Of a DNA stretch of 64,000 nucleotides, positions 27,017 to 36,265 are shown one piece after another. The notes below the pieces were generated by a model that searched no databases, was not told the origin of the DNA, and worked only from the letters and a program-made list of their open reading frames with translations. A program made the translations under genes and the position numbers. Position 1 is the stretch's first letter. Each line of letters starts with the position of its first letter. Origin of the DNA: Pseudomonas sp. LB-090624 (GTDB lineage: Bacteria; Pseudomonadota; Gammaproteobacteria; Pseudomonadales; Pseudomonadaceae); assembly GCF_003205205.1 (NCBI RefSeq), contig NZ_QJRL01000003.1, positions 186,001-250,000 on the forward strand, read 5' to 3'.

Positions 27017-28432
27017 TCACAGGCCTGCGTGGGCGGCGATGGCGGCGGCGATGGCCAGGGCCAGCTCTTCGGGTTTGCGCTTGATCGAGTAGTTGGTCAG
27101 TTCCGGGTGGCTTTCAACGAAGCTGGTGTTGAACTGGCCGCTACGGAATTCCGGATTGCGCAGAATTTCCTGGTAGTACGCGGCGGTGGTCTTCACCCCT
27201 TGCACGCGCATGTCGTCCAGGGCCCGCAGGCCGCGGTCCATGGCTTCTTCCCAGGTCAACGCCCACACCACCAGTTTCAGGCACATGGAGTCGTAGAACG
27301 GTGGAATGGTGTAGCCGGTGTAGATCGCCGTATCGGTACGCACGCCCGGGCCACCGGGGGCGTAGTAACGGGTGATCTTGCCGAAGCTGGGCAGGAAGTT
27401 GTTTTTGGGGTCTTCCGCGTTGATCCGGAACTGCAGCGCATAACCGCGGTGCTGGATATCTTCCTGCTTTACCGAAAGCGGCAGGCCAGATGCAATGCGG
27501 ATCTGCTCACGGACAATGTCGATACCGGTAATTTCTTCGGTGATGGTGTGTTCCACCTGCACCCGGGTGTTCATTTCCATGAAGTACACCTCGCCATCGG
27601 CGAGCAGGAACTCCACGGTACCGGCGTTCTCGTAGTTCACCGCCTTGGCTGCACGCACCGCCAGGTCGCCGATGTAGGCGCGCTGCTCGGGGGTGAGCTG
27701 TGGGCTTGGGGCAATTTCGATGAGCTTCTGGTTACGGCGCTGGATCGAGCAGTCGCGCTCGAACAGGTGCACCACGTTGCCGAAGCTGTCACCGAGGATC
27801 TGCGCTTCGATGTGCTTGGGGTTGACGATGCACTTTTCCAGGAACACTTCGGCCGAACCAAAGGCCTTGGTCGCCTCGGAAATTACCCGCGGGAAGTTCT
27901 GTTCCAGTTCTTCACGGCTGTTGCAGCGACGAATGCCGCGGCCGCCACCACCGGAGGTCGCCTTGAGCATCACCGGGTAACCGATACGCTCACCCTCACT
28001 CAGGGCTTCATGGATATCGGCCACGTTACCTTCGGTGCCCGGGGTTACCGGCACACCAGCGGCAATCATGGTGCGGCGCGCTTCGGTCTTGTCGCCCATG
28101 CGGCGAATCACGTCGGCGGCCGGGCCGATGAACTTGATTCCGCGCTCGGCGCAGATCTCTGCCAGTTCGGCGTTCTCCGACAGGAAACCATAGCCCGGGT
28201 GCAGGGCATCGCAGCCTGTTTCCACAGCCAGGTTCACCAGCTTGCGCGGGTTCAGGTAACCGGCCAGCGGCTCGGTACCAATGCTGTGTGCTTCGTCGGC
28301 ACGCTTGACGTGCAAGGCGTGGCGGTCGGCGTCGGAATAGATCGCTACCGAGCGAATGCCCATCTCGGCGCAGGCACGCACGATCCGAACTGCGATTTCA
28401 CCTCGGTTGGCGATCAGGATTTTTTTTATCAC
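27017..28432 (-). CDS. Pyruvate carboxylase subunit A (biotin carboxylase)
   Basis: 471 residues from GTG 28432. ATP-dependent carboxylation of the biotin carried by the B subunit. MIKKILIANRGEIAVRIVRA, the Gly-rich ATP loop KATSGGGGRGIRR and EMNTRVQVEHTITEEITG are the biotin carboxylase signatures. 11 bp upstream of subunit B, same operon. It also resembles AccC, but acc genes are absent here. Confidence 0.93.
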   Translation of the reverse strand: MIKKILIANRGEIAVRIVRACAEMGIRSVAIYSDADRHALHVKRADEAHSIGTEPLAGYLNPRKLVNLAVETGCDALHPGYGFLSENAELAEICAERGIKFIGPAADVIRRMGDKTEARRTMIAAGVPVTPGTEGNVADIHEALSEGERIGYPVMLKATSGGGGRGIRRCNSREELEQNFPRVISEATKAFGSAEVFLEKCIVNPKHIEAQILGDSFGNVVHLFERDCSIQRRNQKLIEIAPSPQLTPEQRAYIGDLAVRAAKAVNYENAGTVEFLLADGEVYFMEMNTRVQVEHTITEEITGIDIVREQIRIASGLPLSVKQEDIQHRGYALQFRINAEDPKNNFLPSFGKITRYYAPGGPGVRTDTAIYTGYTIPPFYDSMCLKLVVWALTWEEAMDRGLRALDDMRVQGVKTTAAYYQEILRNPEFRSGQFNTSFVESHPELTNYSIKRKPEELALAIAAAIAAHAGL

Positions 28433-28622
28433 TGGAGTCTTCCCAAAGCCGTAGGAACAGTCGAGCCGGTTCTACCGGTCGGCGCGTGACCAGACGTTGC
28501 TGGCCAGTCGCACAATCACCCTAGCGCTGTAGGTCGATAAACAAAAATCAATATTTGTTAGGGGCTGTATTAGCAAAAGCTTATAGTTAGGTAACAAGGT
28601 ATTGCCGAAGAGCCCCTATAAA

Positions 28623-29585
28623 ATGCGTAAGTCCTTGATGCGTATGACTTTGCGTCAATTGCAGATCTTCAATGAGGTATGCGATTTGCGTTCTTATAGC
28701 CGGGCGGCCGAGGAGATGGCGCTGACGCAACCCGCCGTAAGTCTACAAATCCGCCAGCTTGAAGAGCTGATTGGCCAGCCGCTGTTCGAGTATGTGGGCA
28801 AAAAGCTGTACCTGACCGAAGCGGCCGAGGCCCTGCAGCGCGCCAGCCGCGACATTTTCGGGCGCCTGGAGAGCCTGGACATGCAGTTATCGGACATGCA
28901 GGGCTCACTGCAGGGGCAGTTGAAGCTGGCGATCGAGTCCAGTGCCAAGTACTTCGTGCCACACCTGTTCGCCGCCTTCAAGCAGCGTCACCCGGAGGTC
29001 AACCTGACCCTCACGGTGGTCAACCGCGCTCAGGCCATCCGCCGCCTTTCCGACAACCGCGACGACCTGATCATCATGTCCATGGTGCCGCAGGACATGG
29101 GCCTGGAATTTCTGCCGTTCCTCAACAACCCGATAATCGCCGTTGCTCCCCCCGAGCATCCGCTGTGCAAACTGGAACAACTGCGCCTGCAGGACCTGGA
29201 GCCTCACACCCTGCTGGTGCGCGAGCAGGGCTCGGGCACGCGCAAGGCGTGTGAAGAGTACTTCAAGGACAAGCGCGTGCACTTCACCCAAACCCTCGAA
29301 GTGGCCTCGGCCGATGCCCAGCGCGAATGCGTGATTGCCGGGCTGGGCATCGCCCTGTTGACCCGCCATGCGGTGAACCTCGAGCTGGCTACGGGCGTAC
29401 TGAAAGAGCTACCCGTGGAGGAGCTGCCCCTGTACCGCAGTTGGTGCGTGGTGCAGGCCAAGGCCAAGCGGCAGTCACCGGTGGCTTTGGCCTTTCTGGC
29501 GTTCATCCGCGGCGAACGTGCGCTGATCAGCGCGCTGGTTGAGCGTTTTTCGGGGAAATTGCCGCCGATGCCTGCCACACCGTGA
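28623..29585 (+). CDS. LysR-family regulator PycR-like
   Basis: 320 residues from ATG 28623 (other in-frame ATGs at 28638 and 28644). N-terminal LysR helix-turn-helix TLRQLQIFNEVCDLRSYSRAAEEMALTQPAVSLQIRQLE, then a normal effector domain. Divergent from the pyruvate carboxylase genes across a 190-bp AT-rich gap, matching pycR in P. aeruginosa, a regulator of that operon. The gap contains ATCAATATTTGTTAG and other possible T-N11-A sites. Confidence 0.88.
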   Translation: MRKSLMRMTLRQLQIFNEVCDLRSYSRAAEEMALTQPAVSLQIRQLEELIGQPLFEYVGKKLYLTEAAEALQRASRDIFGRLESLDMQLSDMQGSLQGQLKLAIESSAKYFVPHLFAAFKQRHPEVNLTLTVVNRAQAIRRLSDNRDDLIIMSMVPQDMGLEFLPFLNNPIIAVAPPEHPLCKLEQLRLQDLEPHTLLVREQGSGTRKACEEYFKDKRVHFTQTLEVASADAQRECVIAGLGIALLTRHAVNLELATGVLKELPVEELPLYRSWCVVQAKAKRQSPVALAFLAFIRGERALISALVERFSGKLPPMPATP

Positions 29586-29745
29586 GTTCCTGCAGCTCGG
29601 GGTAATCCGCCAAGTCGCGCAGCAGTTGCCGCTGGTCGCAATAGCTCTCGATCGCGCGGCGGTACTCCATGCGGCGCTGGTCCTTTTCCTGCTGCTTGCG
29701 AGCTTTGGCGTTGGGTTGGTACGTTCCGTCGAAGTCACGAGCCAT
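29527..29745 (-). CDS. Small conserved basic protein (PA3496-like)
   Basis: 72 residues starting MARDFDGTYQPNAKARKQQEKDQRRMEYRRAIESY, highly charged and helical, no signal peptide. Similar small basic proteins are conserved across Pseudomonas, some labelled PA3496-type putative envelope integrity proteins, but I am not sure of the exact family. It overlaps the 3' end of the convergent LysR gene by 59 bp. Confidence 0.6.
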   Translation of the reverse strand: MARDFDGTYQPNAKARKQQEKDQRRMEYRRAIESYCDQRQLLRDLADYPELQELTVWQASAAISPKNAQPAR

Positions 29746-29877
29746 TGCCTGTCTCCCAGATAGGATGCGGGAACTTCAGACTGGCCTTAGAGGTTTACGG
29801 TTTGGCTGAGGAATGGTGACAAAATCGTGAATCTTCACTGCCTGTGCCAGCCATGAGGCCAGCACAGGCCATTCATC

Positions 29878-30744
29878 TCAATCGTCGGTAGCCTTGATCG
29901 ACTTGGGCGACAAACGCAGGCTGCGCAAGCTGCGCTTCACGCTCTTGAGGTGGTTGACCAGGCTCGGCCCGCGCGCCATGGCCACGCCCATGGCCAGCAC
30001 GTCGATCACTACCAGGTGGGCGATCCGCGAGGTGAGCGGGGTATAGATTTCGGTGTCTTCATGCACGTCGATCGCCAGGTTGACGGTCGACAACTCGGCC
30101 AGAGGCGTCTGGCTGGGGCACAGGGTTATCAGGTTGGCACCACTCTCACGCACCAGGTTGGCGGTGATCAGCAGGTCTTTGGAGCGTCCCGACTGGGAAA
30201 TACACACCGCCACATCGCCTGGTTTCAGGGTAACGGCCGACATTGCCTGCATGTGCGGGTCGGAATATGCCGCCGCGCTGAGCAGCAGGCGGAAGAACTT
30301 GTGCTGGGCATCGGCAGCCACCGCGCCGGAGGCACCAAACCCGTAGAACTCCACACGCTGCGCCTGGGCCATGGCGCTCACCGCCTGTTGCAGCGCCTGC
30401 GGGTCAAGATGCTCGCGCACTTCCATCAGGGTGTGCAGGGTGGTGTCGAAAATCTTCAGGCTGTAGTCGGCGACCGAGTCGTCTTCATGGATGGCGAACT
30501 GGCCAAAACTGGCCCCGGCAGCCAGGCTTTGCGCCAGCTTCAGCTTCAGGTCCTGAAAGCCCGAGCAACCAATCGCTCGGCAGAATCGCACGATGGTCGG
30601 TTCGCTGATACCCACACTGTGCGCCAAGTCGGCCATTGAGCTGTGCATGACGGCAGCCGGGTCGAGCAGCACGTGGTCGGCCACTTTCAATTCCGATTTG
30701 CGCAGCAGGTGGCGCGATTGGGCGATATGTTGCAACAGATTCAC
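29878..30744 (-). CDS. hexR: HexR, RpiR-family repressor of glucose catabolism
   Basis: 288 residues. N-terminal RpiR helix-turn-helix (MNLLQHIAQSRHLLRKSELKVADHVLLDP... SMADLAHSVGISEPTIVRFCRAIG), C-terminal SIS sugar-phosphate domain with FYGFGASGAVAADAQHKFFRL and CISQSGRSKDLL. In Pseudomonas HexR binds KDPG and represses zwf, edd and gap. A HexR palindrome lies between it and the divergent zwf. Confidence 0.94.
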   Translation of the reverse strand: MNLLQHIAQSRHLLRKSELKVADHVLLDPAAVMHSSMADLAHSVGISEPTIVRFCRAIGCSGFQDLKLKLAQSLAAGASFGQFAIHEDDSVADYSLKIFDTTLHTLMEVREHLDPQALQQAVSAMAQAQRVEFYGFGASGAVAADAQHKFFRLLLSAAAYSDPHMQAMSAVTLKPGDVAVCISQSGRSKDLLITANLVRESGANLITLCPSQTPLAELSTVNLAIDVHEDTEIYTPLTSRIAHLVVIDVLAMGVAMARGPSLVNHLKSVKRSLRSLRLSPKSIKATDD

Positions 30745-30788
30745 GGGCTGGACTCGGTTATGATCGGCTGGCCGGGTTGTAGCTTTCT

Positions 30789-30803
30789 TGTAGTTATACT
30801 ACA
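30789..30803. promoter_or_regulatory. HexR operator between hexR and zwf
   Basis: TGTAGT-TAT-ACTACA: perfect 6-bp inverted arms with a 3-bp centre, matching the known HexR consensus TGTARTWWWAYTACA. It is 45 bp before the zwf start and 45 bp before hexR on the other side, so it can control both. Confidence 0.88.
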
Positions 30804-30847
30804 TGGACGCCAACCCGCCCAGTTAAACGAACGTGGAGAGTGGCGGT

Positions 30848-32290
30848 TTGACTATTCCTTGCGACATTCTGGTCTTCGGCGGTACCGGCGATCTGGCCCT
30901 GCACAAATTGCTTCCGGCGCTCTACCACCTGTTTCGCGAGGCCCGTCTGAACCCTGCCGTGCGGGTCATCGCGCTGGCCCGACGCAACATGCCGCGCAAC
31001 GACTACCTGAAACTCGCCGAACGCCATTGCCGTGCACAGGTTGCCCGCAGCAACTTCGATGAAGAAGTCTGGCAGCGGTTTTCCGCGCGGCTCGACTATT
31101 TTCCCATGGATGCCTCGCAGAGCGCCGACTTTGGCCGCCTGGCACGCTACCTGGGCGAGCCTGGTGGGCTGACGCGCATCTTTTACCTGGCCACGGCACC
31201 CAACCTGTTCGTACCGATTGCCAACCACCTGCGCGTTGCCGGCCTGGCCGACAGCGAAGCGCGCATCGTGCTGGAAAAGCCCATCGGCCACTCGCTGGAA
31301 TCGGCCACCGCCATCAACGAAGCGATTGGCGCGGTGTTCGAGGAAAAACAGGTGTTCCGCATCGACCACTACCTGGGCAAGGAAACCGTGCAGAACCTGA
31401 TGGCGCTGCGCTTCGCCAACGCCCTGCTGGAGCCGGTGTGGCGCAACAGCCAGGTCGATCATGTGCAGATCAGCGTCTGCGAGACGCTGGGTGTAGAGAA
31501 CCGCGGTGCCTACTACGACCGCGCCGGGGCAATCCGCGACATGCTGCAAAACCACCTTCTGCAGCTGCTGTGCCTGGTTGCCATGGAACCACCGGCGCAG
31601 TTCGAGGCCGAGGCGGTACGCGACGAAAAGGTGAAGATCCTGCGCGCGCTCAAGCCGATCACCGGCCAGGACGTGCAGGACAAGACCGTGCGCGGCCAGT
31701 ATGGGGCCGGGCGAATCGGCGGCCAGGAAGTGCCGGCCTACTACTTCGAAAAGGACGTGGACAACGACAGCGACACTGAAACCTTCGTCGCCATCGAGGC
31801 CCACATCGACAACTGGCGCTGGGCGGGCGTGCCGTTCTACTTGCGTACCGGCAAGCGCATGGCGCGGCGTTCGTCGCAGATCGTCATCCAGTTCAAACCG
31901 GTACCGCACGAGCTGTTCAGCGGGGGCCAAGTCAACCAGTTGCTGATTCAGCTGCAACCGGACGAACGCATCAGCCTGCGCATGATGACCAAGAGCCCGG
32001 GCAAGGGCATGCGCCTGGAGCCGGTGGACCTGGACTTGAACCTGGCTCAGGTATTCAGCCAGACCCGCCGCTGGGAAGCCTACGAGCGCCTGTTGCTGGA
32101 TGTGCTGGAAGGCGATTCGACACTGTTCATGCGCCGCGACGAAGTGGAAGCAGCCTGGGCCTGGGTCGATTCCATGCTCAAGGGCTGGGAAGAGCACTTT
32201 CAGGCACCTCGGCCCTACGCTGCTGGCAGCAATGGCCCGGAGCAGGCCAATCAGTTGCTGGCACATACCGGCAGGGCATGGTTGCGCTGA
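30848..32290 (+). CDS. zwf: Glucose-6-phosphate 1-dehydrogenase
   Basis: 480 residues from TTG 30848, with GGAGAG 6 nt before; GTG 30833 would place the ribosome site inside the gene. Oxidises glucose 6-phosphate to 6-phosphogluconolactone, feeding the Entner-Doudoroff pathway. Motifs: CDILVFGGTGDLALHKLLPALY (dinucleotide binding), LEKPIGHSLESA and the active-site signature RIDHYLGKE. No pgl or eda follows, so this is the lone paralogue (zwf-2/zwfB type) rather than the operon copy. Confidence 0.93.
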   Translation: MTIPCDILVFGGTGDLALHKLLPALYHLFREARLNPAVRVIALARRNMPRNDYLKLAERHCRAQVARSNFDEEVWQRFSARLDYFPMDASQSADFGRLARYLGEPGGLTRIFYLATAPNLFVPIANHLRVAGLADSEARIVLEKPIGHSLESATAINEAIGAVFEEKQVFRIDHYLGKETVQNLMALRFANALLEPVWRNSQVDHVQISVCETLGVENRGAYYDRAGAIRDMLQNHLLQLLCLVAMEPPAQFEAEAVRDEKVKILRALKPITGQDVQDKTVRGQYGAGRIGGQEVPAYYFEKDVDNDSDTETFVAIEAHIDNWRWAGVPFYLRTGKRMARRSSQIVIQFKPVPHELFSGGQVNQLLIQLQPDERISLRMMTKSPGKGMRLEPVDLDLNLAQVFSQTRRWEAYERLLLDVLEGDSTLFMRRDEVEAAWAWVDSMLKGWEEHFQAPRPYAAGSNGPEQANQLLAHTGRAWLR

Positions 32291-32408
32291 GCACCCTGCA
32301 CCCATCGTGAAAGCCAGAACCGTCCTGGCCGATGGGTGGCAGCGCGAGAGGTGAACATTTATACAGTAGGCATTTGCCCCTGCCCTTGCCTCGCCCTAGA
32401 ATGGCCCG

Positions 32409-34595
32409 ATGCGCACAGACGACCTCTCCCTCCTGCTGAACTCCCTCAACGATGCCCAACGCCAGGCCGTAGCGGCCACGCTGGGGCGTCAACTGGTGCT
32501 TGCCGGCGCCGGTTCCGGTAAAACCCGCGTGCTGGTGCACCGCATCGCCTGGTTGATCCAGGTGGAGCAGGCCTCGCCGCACTCGATCCTGTCGGTGACC
32601 TTCACCAACAAGGCTGCAGCAGAAATGCGCCAGCGGATCGAGCAACTGCTGGGCATCAACCCGGCAGGCATGTGGGTCGGCACCTTCCACGGCCTCGCCC
32701 ATCGCCTGCTTCGGGCTCACTGGCAGGAAGCGCGGCTGGTGCAGAACTTTCAGATCCTCGACAGCGACGACCAGCAGCGCCTGATCAAGCGGGTGATGCG
32801 CGAGCTGGGCCTGGACGAGCAGAAGTGGCCAGCACGCCAGGCCCAATGGTTCATCAACGGGCAGAAGGACGAGGGCCTGCGCCCGCAGCATATCCAGGCT
32901 GGCGGCGACCTGTTCCTGGCGACCATGCGCGAAGTCTATACCGCCTACGAACAGGCCTGCGAACGTGCCGGTGTCATCGATTTCTCCGAACTGCTGCTGC
33001 GCGCCCTGGACCTGTGGCGCGACCACCCCGGCCTGCTGGAGCACTACCAGCGGCGCTTCCAACATGTGCTTGTAGACGAATTCCAGGACACCAACGCCGT
33101 TCAGTACGCCTGGCTGAGATTGTTGGCGCGGGGTGGTGCCAGCCTGATGGCGGTGGGCGATGATGACCAGTCGATCTACGGCTGGCGCGGCGCCAAGATC
33201 GAGAACATTCACCAATACACCGCCGATTTCCCCGACGCCGAAATGATCCGCCTGGAGCAGAATTACCGCTCCACCGGGGGCATCCTCAAGGCGGCCAACG
33301 CACTGATCGCCAACAACAGCGGCCGCCTGGGCAAGGAGCTGTGGACCGACATGGGCGAAGGCGAACCGCTGACCCTGTACGCGGCCTACAACGAGCATGA
33401 CGAAGCGCGCTACGTGGTAGAAACCATCGAAAGCCTGGTCAAGCAGGGGAATACGCGTAACGAAATCGCCATTCTGTACCGCTCCAACGCCCAGTCGCGG
33501 GTGCTGGAAGAAGCCTTGCTGCGCGAACGCATTCCCTACCGTATCTATGGCGGCCAGCGTTTCTTCGAACGCGCCGAAATCAAGAACGCCATGGCATACC
33601 TGCGGTTGATCGAGGGGCGTGGCAACGATGCCGCTCTGGAACGGGTAATCAATGTGCCGCCGCGCGGCATTGGCGAAAAAACCGTCGAGGCCATCCGCGA
33701 GCACGCCCGCCACAGCCAGCTCTCCATGTGGGAAGCCATGTGCCAGCTGCTGGCCGCCAAGGCCCTGAAAGGCCGCGCCGCCAGTGCCCTGGGCGCCTTC
33801 GTCGAGCTGATCGAGGGGCTGGCGACCAAGGTGGTGGACATGCCGCTGCATACCATGACCCAGACCACTATCGAGCAGTCCGGACTGATCACCTATCACC
33901 AGGAAGAAAAGGGTGAAAAGGGCCAGGCACGGGTAGAAAACCTTGAGGAACTGGTCAGCGCAGCGCGCAACTTCGAATCCACAGAAGAAGACGCCGACCT
34001 CTCGCCGCTTTCCGCCTTCCTTGGCCACGCCTCGCTGGAAGCCGGCGATACCCAGGCCGACGAGCATGAAGACAGTATCCAGCTGATGACCCTGCACAGC
34101 GCCAAGGGTCTGGAGTTCCCGTATGTGTTCCTGGTGGGTATGGAAGAAGGCCTGTTCCCGCACAAGATGAGCCTGGAAGAACCTGGCCGCCTGGAAGAAG
34201 AACGCCGCCTGGCCTATGTGGGCATCACCCGTGCCATGCGCCAGCTGGTGATGACCTACGCTGAAACACGTCGCCTGTACGGCAGTGAGACCTACAACAA
34301 GGTGTCGCGTTTCGTACGCGAGATTCCGGCGGGTCTGGTTCAGGAAGTGCGCCTGTCCAATAGCGTCAGCCGCCCGTTCGGCGGCGCGAAAACGGCCTCC
34401 AACAGCAACTTGTTCGCCAACGCCAGCATTCCACAGACCGCCTTCAACCTCGGCCAGCGGGTGCAGCATTCGGTGTTTGGCGAGGGTGTAATCCTCAACT
34501 TCGAGGGCTCCGGCGCGCAGGCACGGGTGCAGGTGAATTTTGCCGAAGGCAGCAAGTGGCTGATGCTGGGGTACGCCAAGCTCGAGGCCCTCTGA
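32409..34595 (+). CDS. uvrD: DNA helicase II UvrD
   Basis: 728 residues. 3'-5' SF1A helicase for mismatch and nucleotide excision repair. Walker A LAGAGSGKTR (residues 31-40), motif Ia SVTFTNKAAAEMRQR, motif II VDEFQDTN, motif III GDDDQSIYGWRGA, motif IV LEQNYRST, motif V LMTLHSAKGLEFPYVF and VI EERRLAYVGITRAMRQL. The C-terminal Tudor-like tail (GQRVQHSVFGEGVILNFEG) favours UvrD over Rep. Confidence 0.94.
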   Translation: MRTDDLSLLLNSLNDAQRQAVAATLGRQLVLAGAGSGKTRVLVHRIAWLIQVEQASPHSILSVTFTNKAAAEMRQRIEQLLGINPAGMWVGTFHGLAHRLLRAHWQEARLVQNFQILDSDDQQRLIKRVMRELGLDEQKWPARQAQWFINGQKDEGLRPQHIQAGGDLFLATMREVYTAYEQACERAGVIDFSELLLRALDLWRDHPGLLEHYQRRFQHVLVDEFQDTNAVQYAWLRLLARGGASLMAVGDDDQSIYGWRGAKIENIHQYTADFPDAEMIRLEQNYRSTGGILKAANALIANNSGRLGKELWTDMGEGEPLTLYAAYNEHDEARYVVETIESLVKQGNTRNEIAILYRSNAQSRVLEEALLRERIPYRIYGGQRFFERAEIKNAMAYLRLIEGRGNDAALERVINVPPRGIGEKTVEAIREHARHSQLSMWEAMCQLLAAKALKGRAASALGAFVELIEGLATKVVDMPLHTMTQTTIEQSGLITYHQEEKGEKGQARVENLEELVSAARNFESTEEDADLSPLSAFLGHASLEAGDTQADEHEDSIQLMTLHSAKGLEFPYVFLVGMEEGLFPHKMSLEEPGRLEEERRLAYVGITRAMRQLVMTYAETRRLYGSETYNKVSRFVREIPAGLVQEVRLSNSVSRPFGGAKTASNSNLFANASIPQTAFNLGQRVQHSVFGEGVILNFEGSGAQARVQVNFAEGSKWLMLGYAKLEAL

Positions 34596-34741
34596 ACCTG
34601 CCGCTGGCCGCACCTGCGAGAGCCTGCACCGCCAAGTTTGCAACTTCAGGCAAAAGCTCGAAACATTATGTTGCTGGTCATGCGGCCACGAACCTGTGCA
34701 ACATGATGCGCGTGCAATCCACAATAGGGGATATCCCACTT

Positions 34742-35596
34742 ATGCAACGTTTTCTTAGCATCGCACTGGCGCTCTGCGTCGGCCTGACGCTGAGCCTGGA
34801 CGCCAACGCCAAGCGTTTCGGCGGCGGCAAGAGCTCGGGCTCCGCGCCTATCCACCAGACCCGCCAGGCCACGCCAACCACGCCTGCCGCCGCGCCGACC
34901 GCTCCTGGTCGTGCAGCTCCGGCGGCCAGCGGTGCTTCGCGCTGGTTGGGCCCACTCGCCGGCCTGGCCGCGGGTGGCCTGCTGGCGTCCATGTTCATGG
35001 GCGACGGTTTCGAAGGTTTCCAGATCATGGACTTCCTGATCATTGCGCTCATCGCCTTCCTGGTGTTCCGCTTCATCGCCGCACGCCGTCGCCAGCAGCA
35101 GCCGCAAATGGCTATGCCGGGCCACGCCCCCATGCAGCGTGAAGCTCACGGTCAGCCTGCCCAGCCGTCGATCTTCGGTGGTTCGGCTGCGCCTGCCGCC
35201 GCCGCTGCCCCGGTGATCAATGCCCCGGCCTGGTTCAATGAGCAGAGCTTCCTGGCTGCCGCCCGCAACCACTTCCAGTCGCTGCAGCAGCACTGGGATG
35301 CCAATGAAATGGACAAGATCGCCGAGTTCGTCACCCCGCAAATGCTTGAATTCCTCAAGCGCGAGCGTGCCGAACTGGGTGACGGCTTCCAGTCCACCTA
35401 CATCGATAACCTTGAAGTGCAGCTGGACGGCGTCGATGATCGTGCCGACCGCACTGACGCTACCCTGACCTTCCGTGGCGTGTCGAAGAACTCGCGCTTC
35501 GACCAAGGCGAAGTGTTCAGCGAAAGCTGGCACATGGTTCGCGCCCCGGGCGAGAACCAGCCGTGGCTGGTTGCCGGTATCCGTCAAAACGGCTAA
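34742..35596 (+). CDS. Tim44-like domain membrane protein
   Basis: 284 residues from ATG 34742. Signal peptide MQRFLSIALALCVGLTLSLDANA, then RFGGGKSSG and a Pro/Ala-rich spacer, a second membrane segment (IMDFLIIALIAFLVFRFIAARR) and a C-terminal Tim44/MBA1-like domain (FLAAARNHFQSLQQHWDANEMDKIAEFVTPQM). The family is conserved in proteobacteria; function unknown, probably anchored in the inner membrane. Followed by a strong terminator. Confidence 0.85.
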   Translation: MQRFLSIALALCVGLTLSLDANAKRFGGGKSSGSAPIHQTRQATPTTPAAAPTAPGRAAPAASGASRWLGPLAGLAAGGLLASMFMGDGFEGFQIMDFLIIALIAFLVFRFIAARRRQQQPQMAMPGHAPMQREAHGQPAQPSIFGGSAAPAAAAAPVINAPAWFNEQSFLAAARNHFQSLQQHWDANEMDKIAEFVTPQMLEFLKRERAELGDGFQSTYIDNLEVQLDGVDDRADRTDATLTFRGVSKNSRFDQGEVFSESWHMVRAPGENQPWLVAGIRQNG

Positions 35597-35613
35597 CCGC
35601 TGAGTGCTGCACC

Positions 35614-35644
35614 AAAAACCCCGGACCTGCTCCGGGGTTTTTGC
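35614..35644 (+). terminator. Rho-independent terminator
   Basis: AAAACCCCGGA / TCCGGGGTTTTT hairpin with T-run, 18 bp after the Tim44-like gene. Confidence 0.9.
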
Positions 35645-35710
35645 TTTTGCCAGAGTGGCCTACTAGGGTATAACGCGCAGCGTTGTCATCTAGGTCAGAG
35701 GAAGTGAACC

Positions 35711-36118
35711 GTGGAAGAAGTGATCGAACAACTCCGTGAAGCCAATGAGCCGGTACCGGTGCCTCTGGAGCTGCCCGATGAGGACCAGCTGGTAGAGATC
35801 GAAGAACAGCTGTTCATTAACATTCCATACGTGTTCAAAGAATTTCTGCTAACCGTGAGTGACGTGGTTTACGGCTCTCTTGAGCCCGTCACTTGTACTG
35901 ACCCACATTCACACACGTACCTGCCAGAAGTTGCCGCTACCGCTTGGGATGCGGGCGTTCCCCGCGAGCTGATCCCGTTGTGCCAGGACGGCGACGACTA
36001 TTACTGCGTCGAAGAAGACGGAACCGTGGTGCTATGGAGCGCCGAAGACGAAATCGTCGGCGAGGAAAGCTGGGAATCGGTGTGGCACTGGGCGCGGGAT
36101 GTCTGGCTGGAGAGCTGA
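35711..36118 (+). CDS. SMI1/KNR4-family protein
   Basis: 135 residues from GTG 35711 (GAGGA 9 nt upstream). Shows LPDEDQLVEIEEQLFINIPYVFKEFLLTVSDV, the SMI1/KNR4 (SUKH) fold start, and WSAEDEIVGEESWESVWHWARDVWL at the end. SUKH members are often immunity proteins of toxin systems, but no toxin gene is adjacent, and this one is a conserved stand-alone Pseudomonas gene. Confidence 0.82.
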   Translation: MEEVIEQLREANEPVPVPLELPDEDQLVEIEEQLFINIPYVFKEFLLTVSDVVYGSLEPVTCTDPHSHTYLPEVAATAWDAGVPRELIPLCQDGDDYYCVEEDGTVVLWSAEDEIVGEESWESVWHWARDVWLES

Positions 36119-36265
36119 TTGCCCCCTGGATGAGCCGGGACTGGAACATATGGCTTAGTGCCATCTATGTAGTAAAATCGCCAGGCTTCCTGCGCCTGGC
36201 GACATCGCTACCGCTCCATCCCCTCGGACGACGGTGAAAGCTTGCGCAGGGAGCGTGATCCCTTC

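Noticed and set aside
32178-34739. Very long open frame antisense to uvrD
   Set aside because: Long antisense frames accompany most GC-rich genes here (also opposite pstC, aspA, the pyruvate carboxylase genes and glmS). The uvrD strand has all helicase motifs; the antisense product has none.
35711-36118. SMI1/SUKH protein as immunity of a polymorphic toxin
   Set aside because: No toxin gene nearby and the neighbourhood is core genome; kept as a plain SMI1-family protein.
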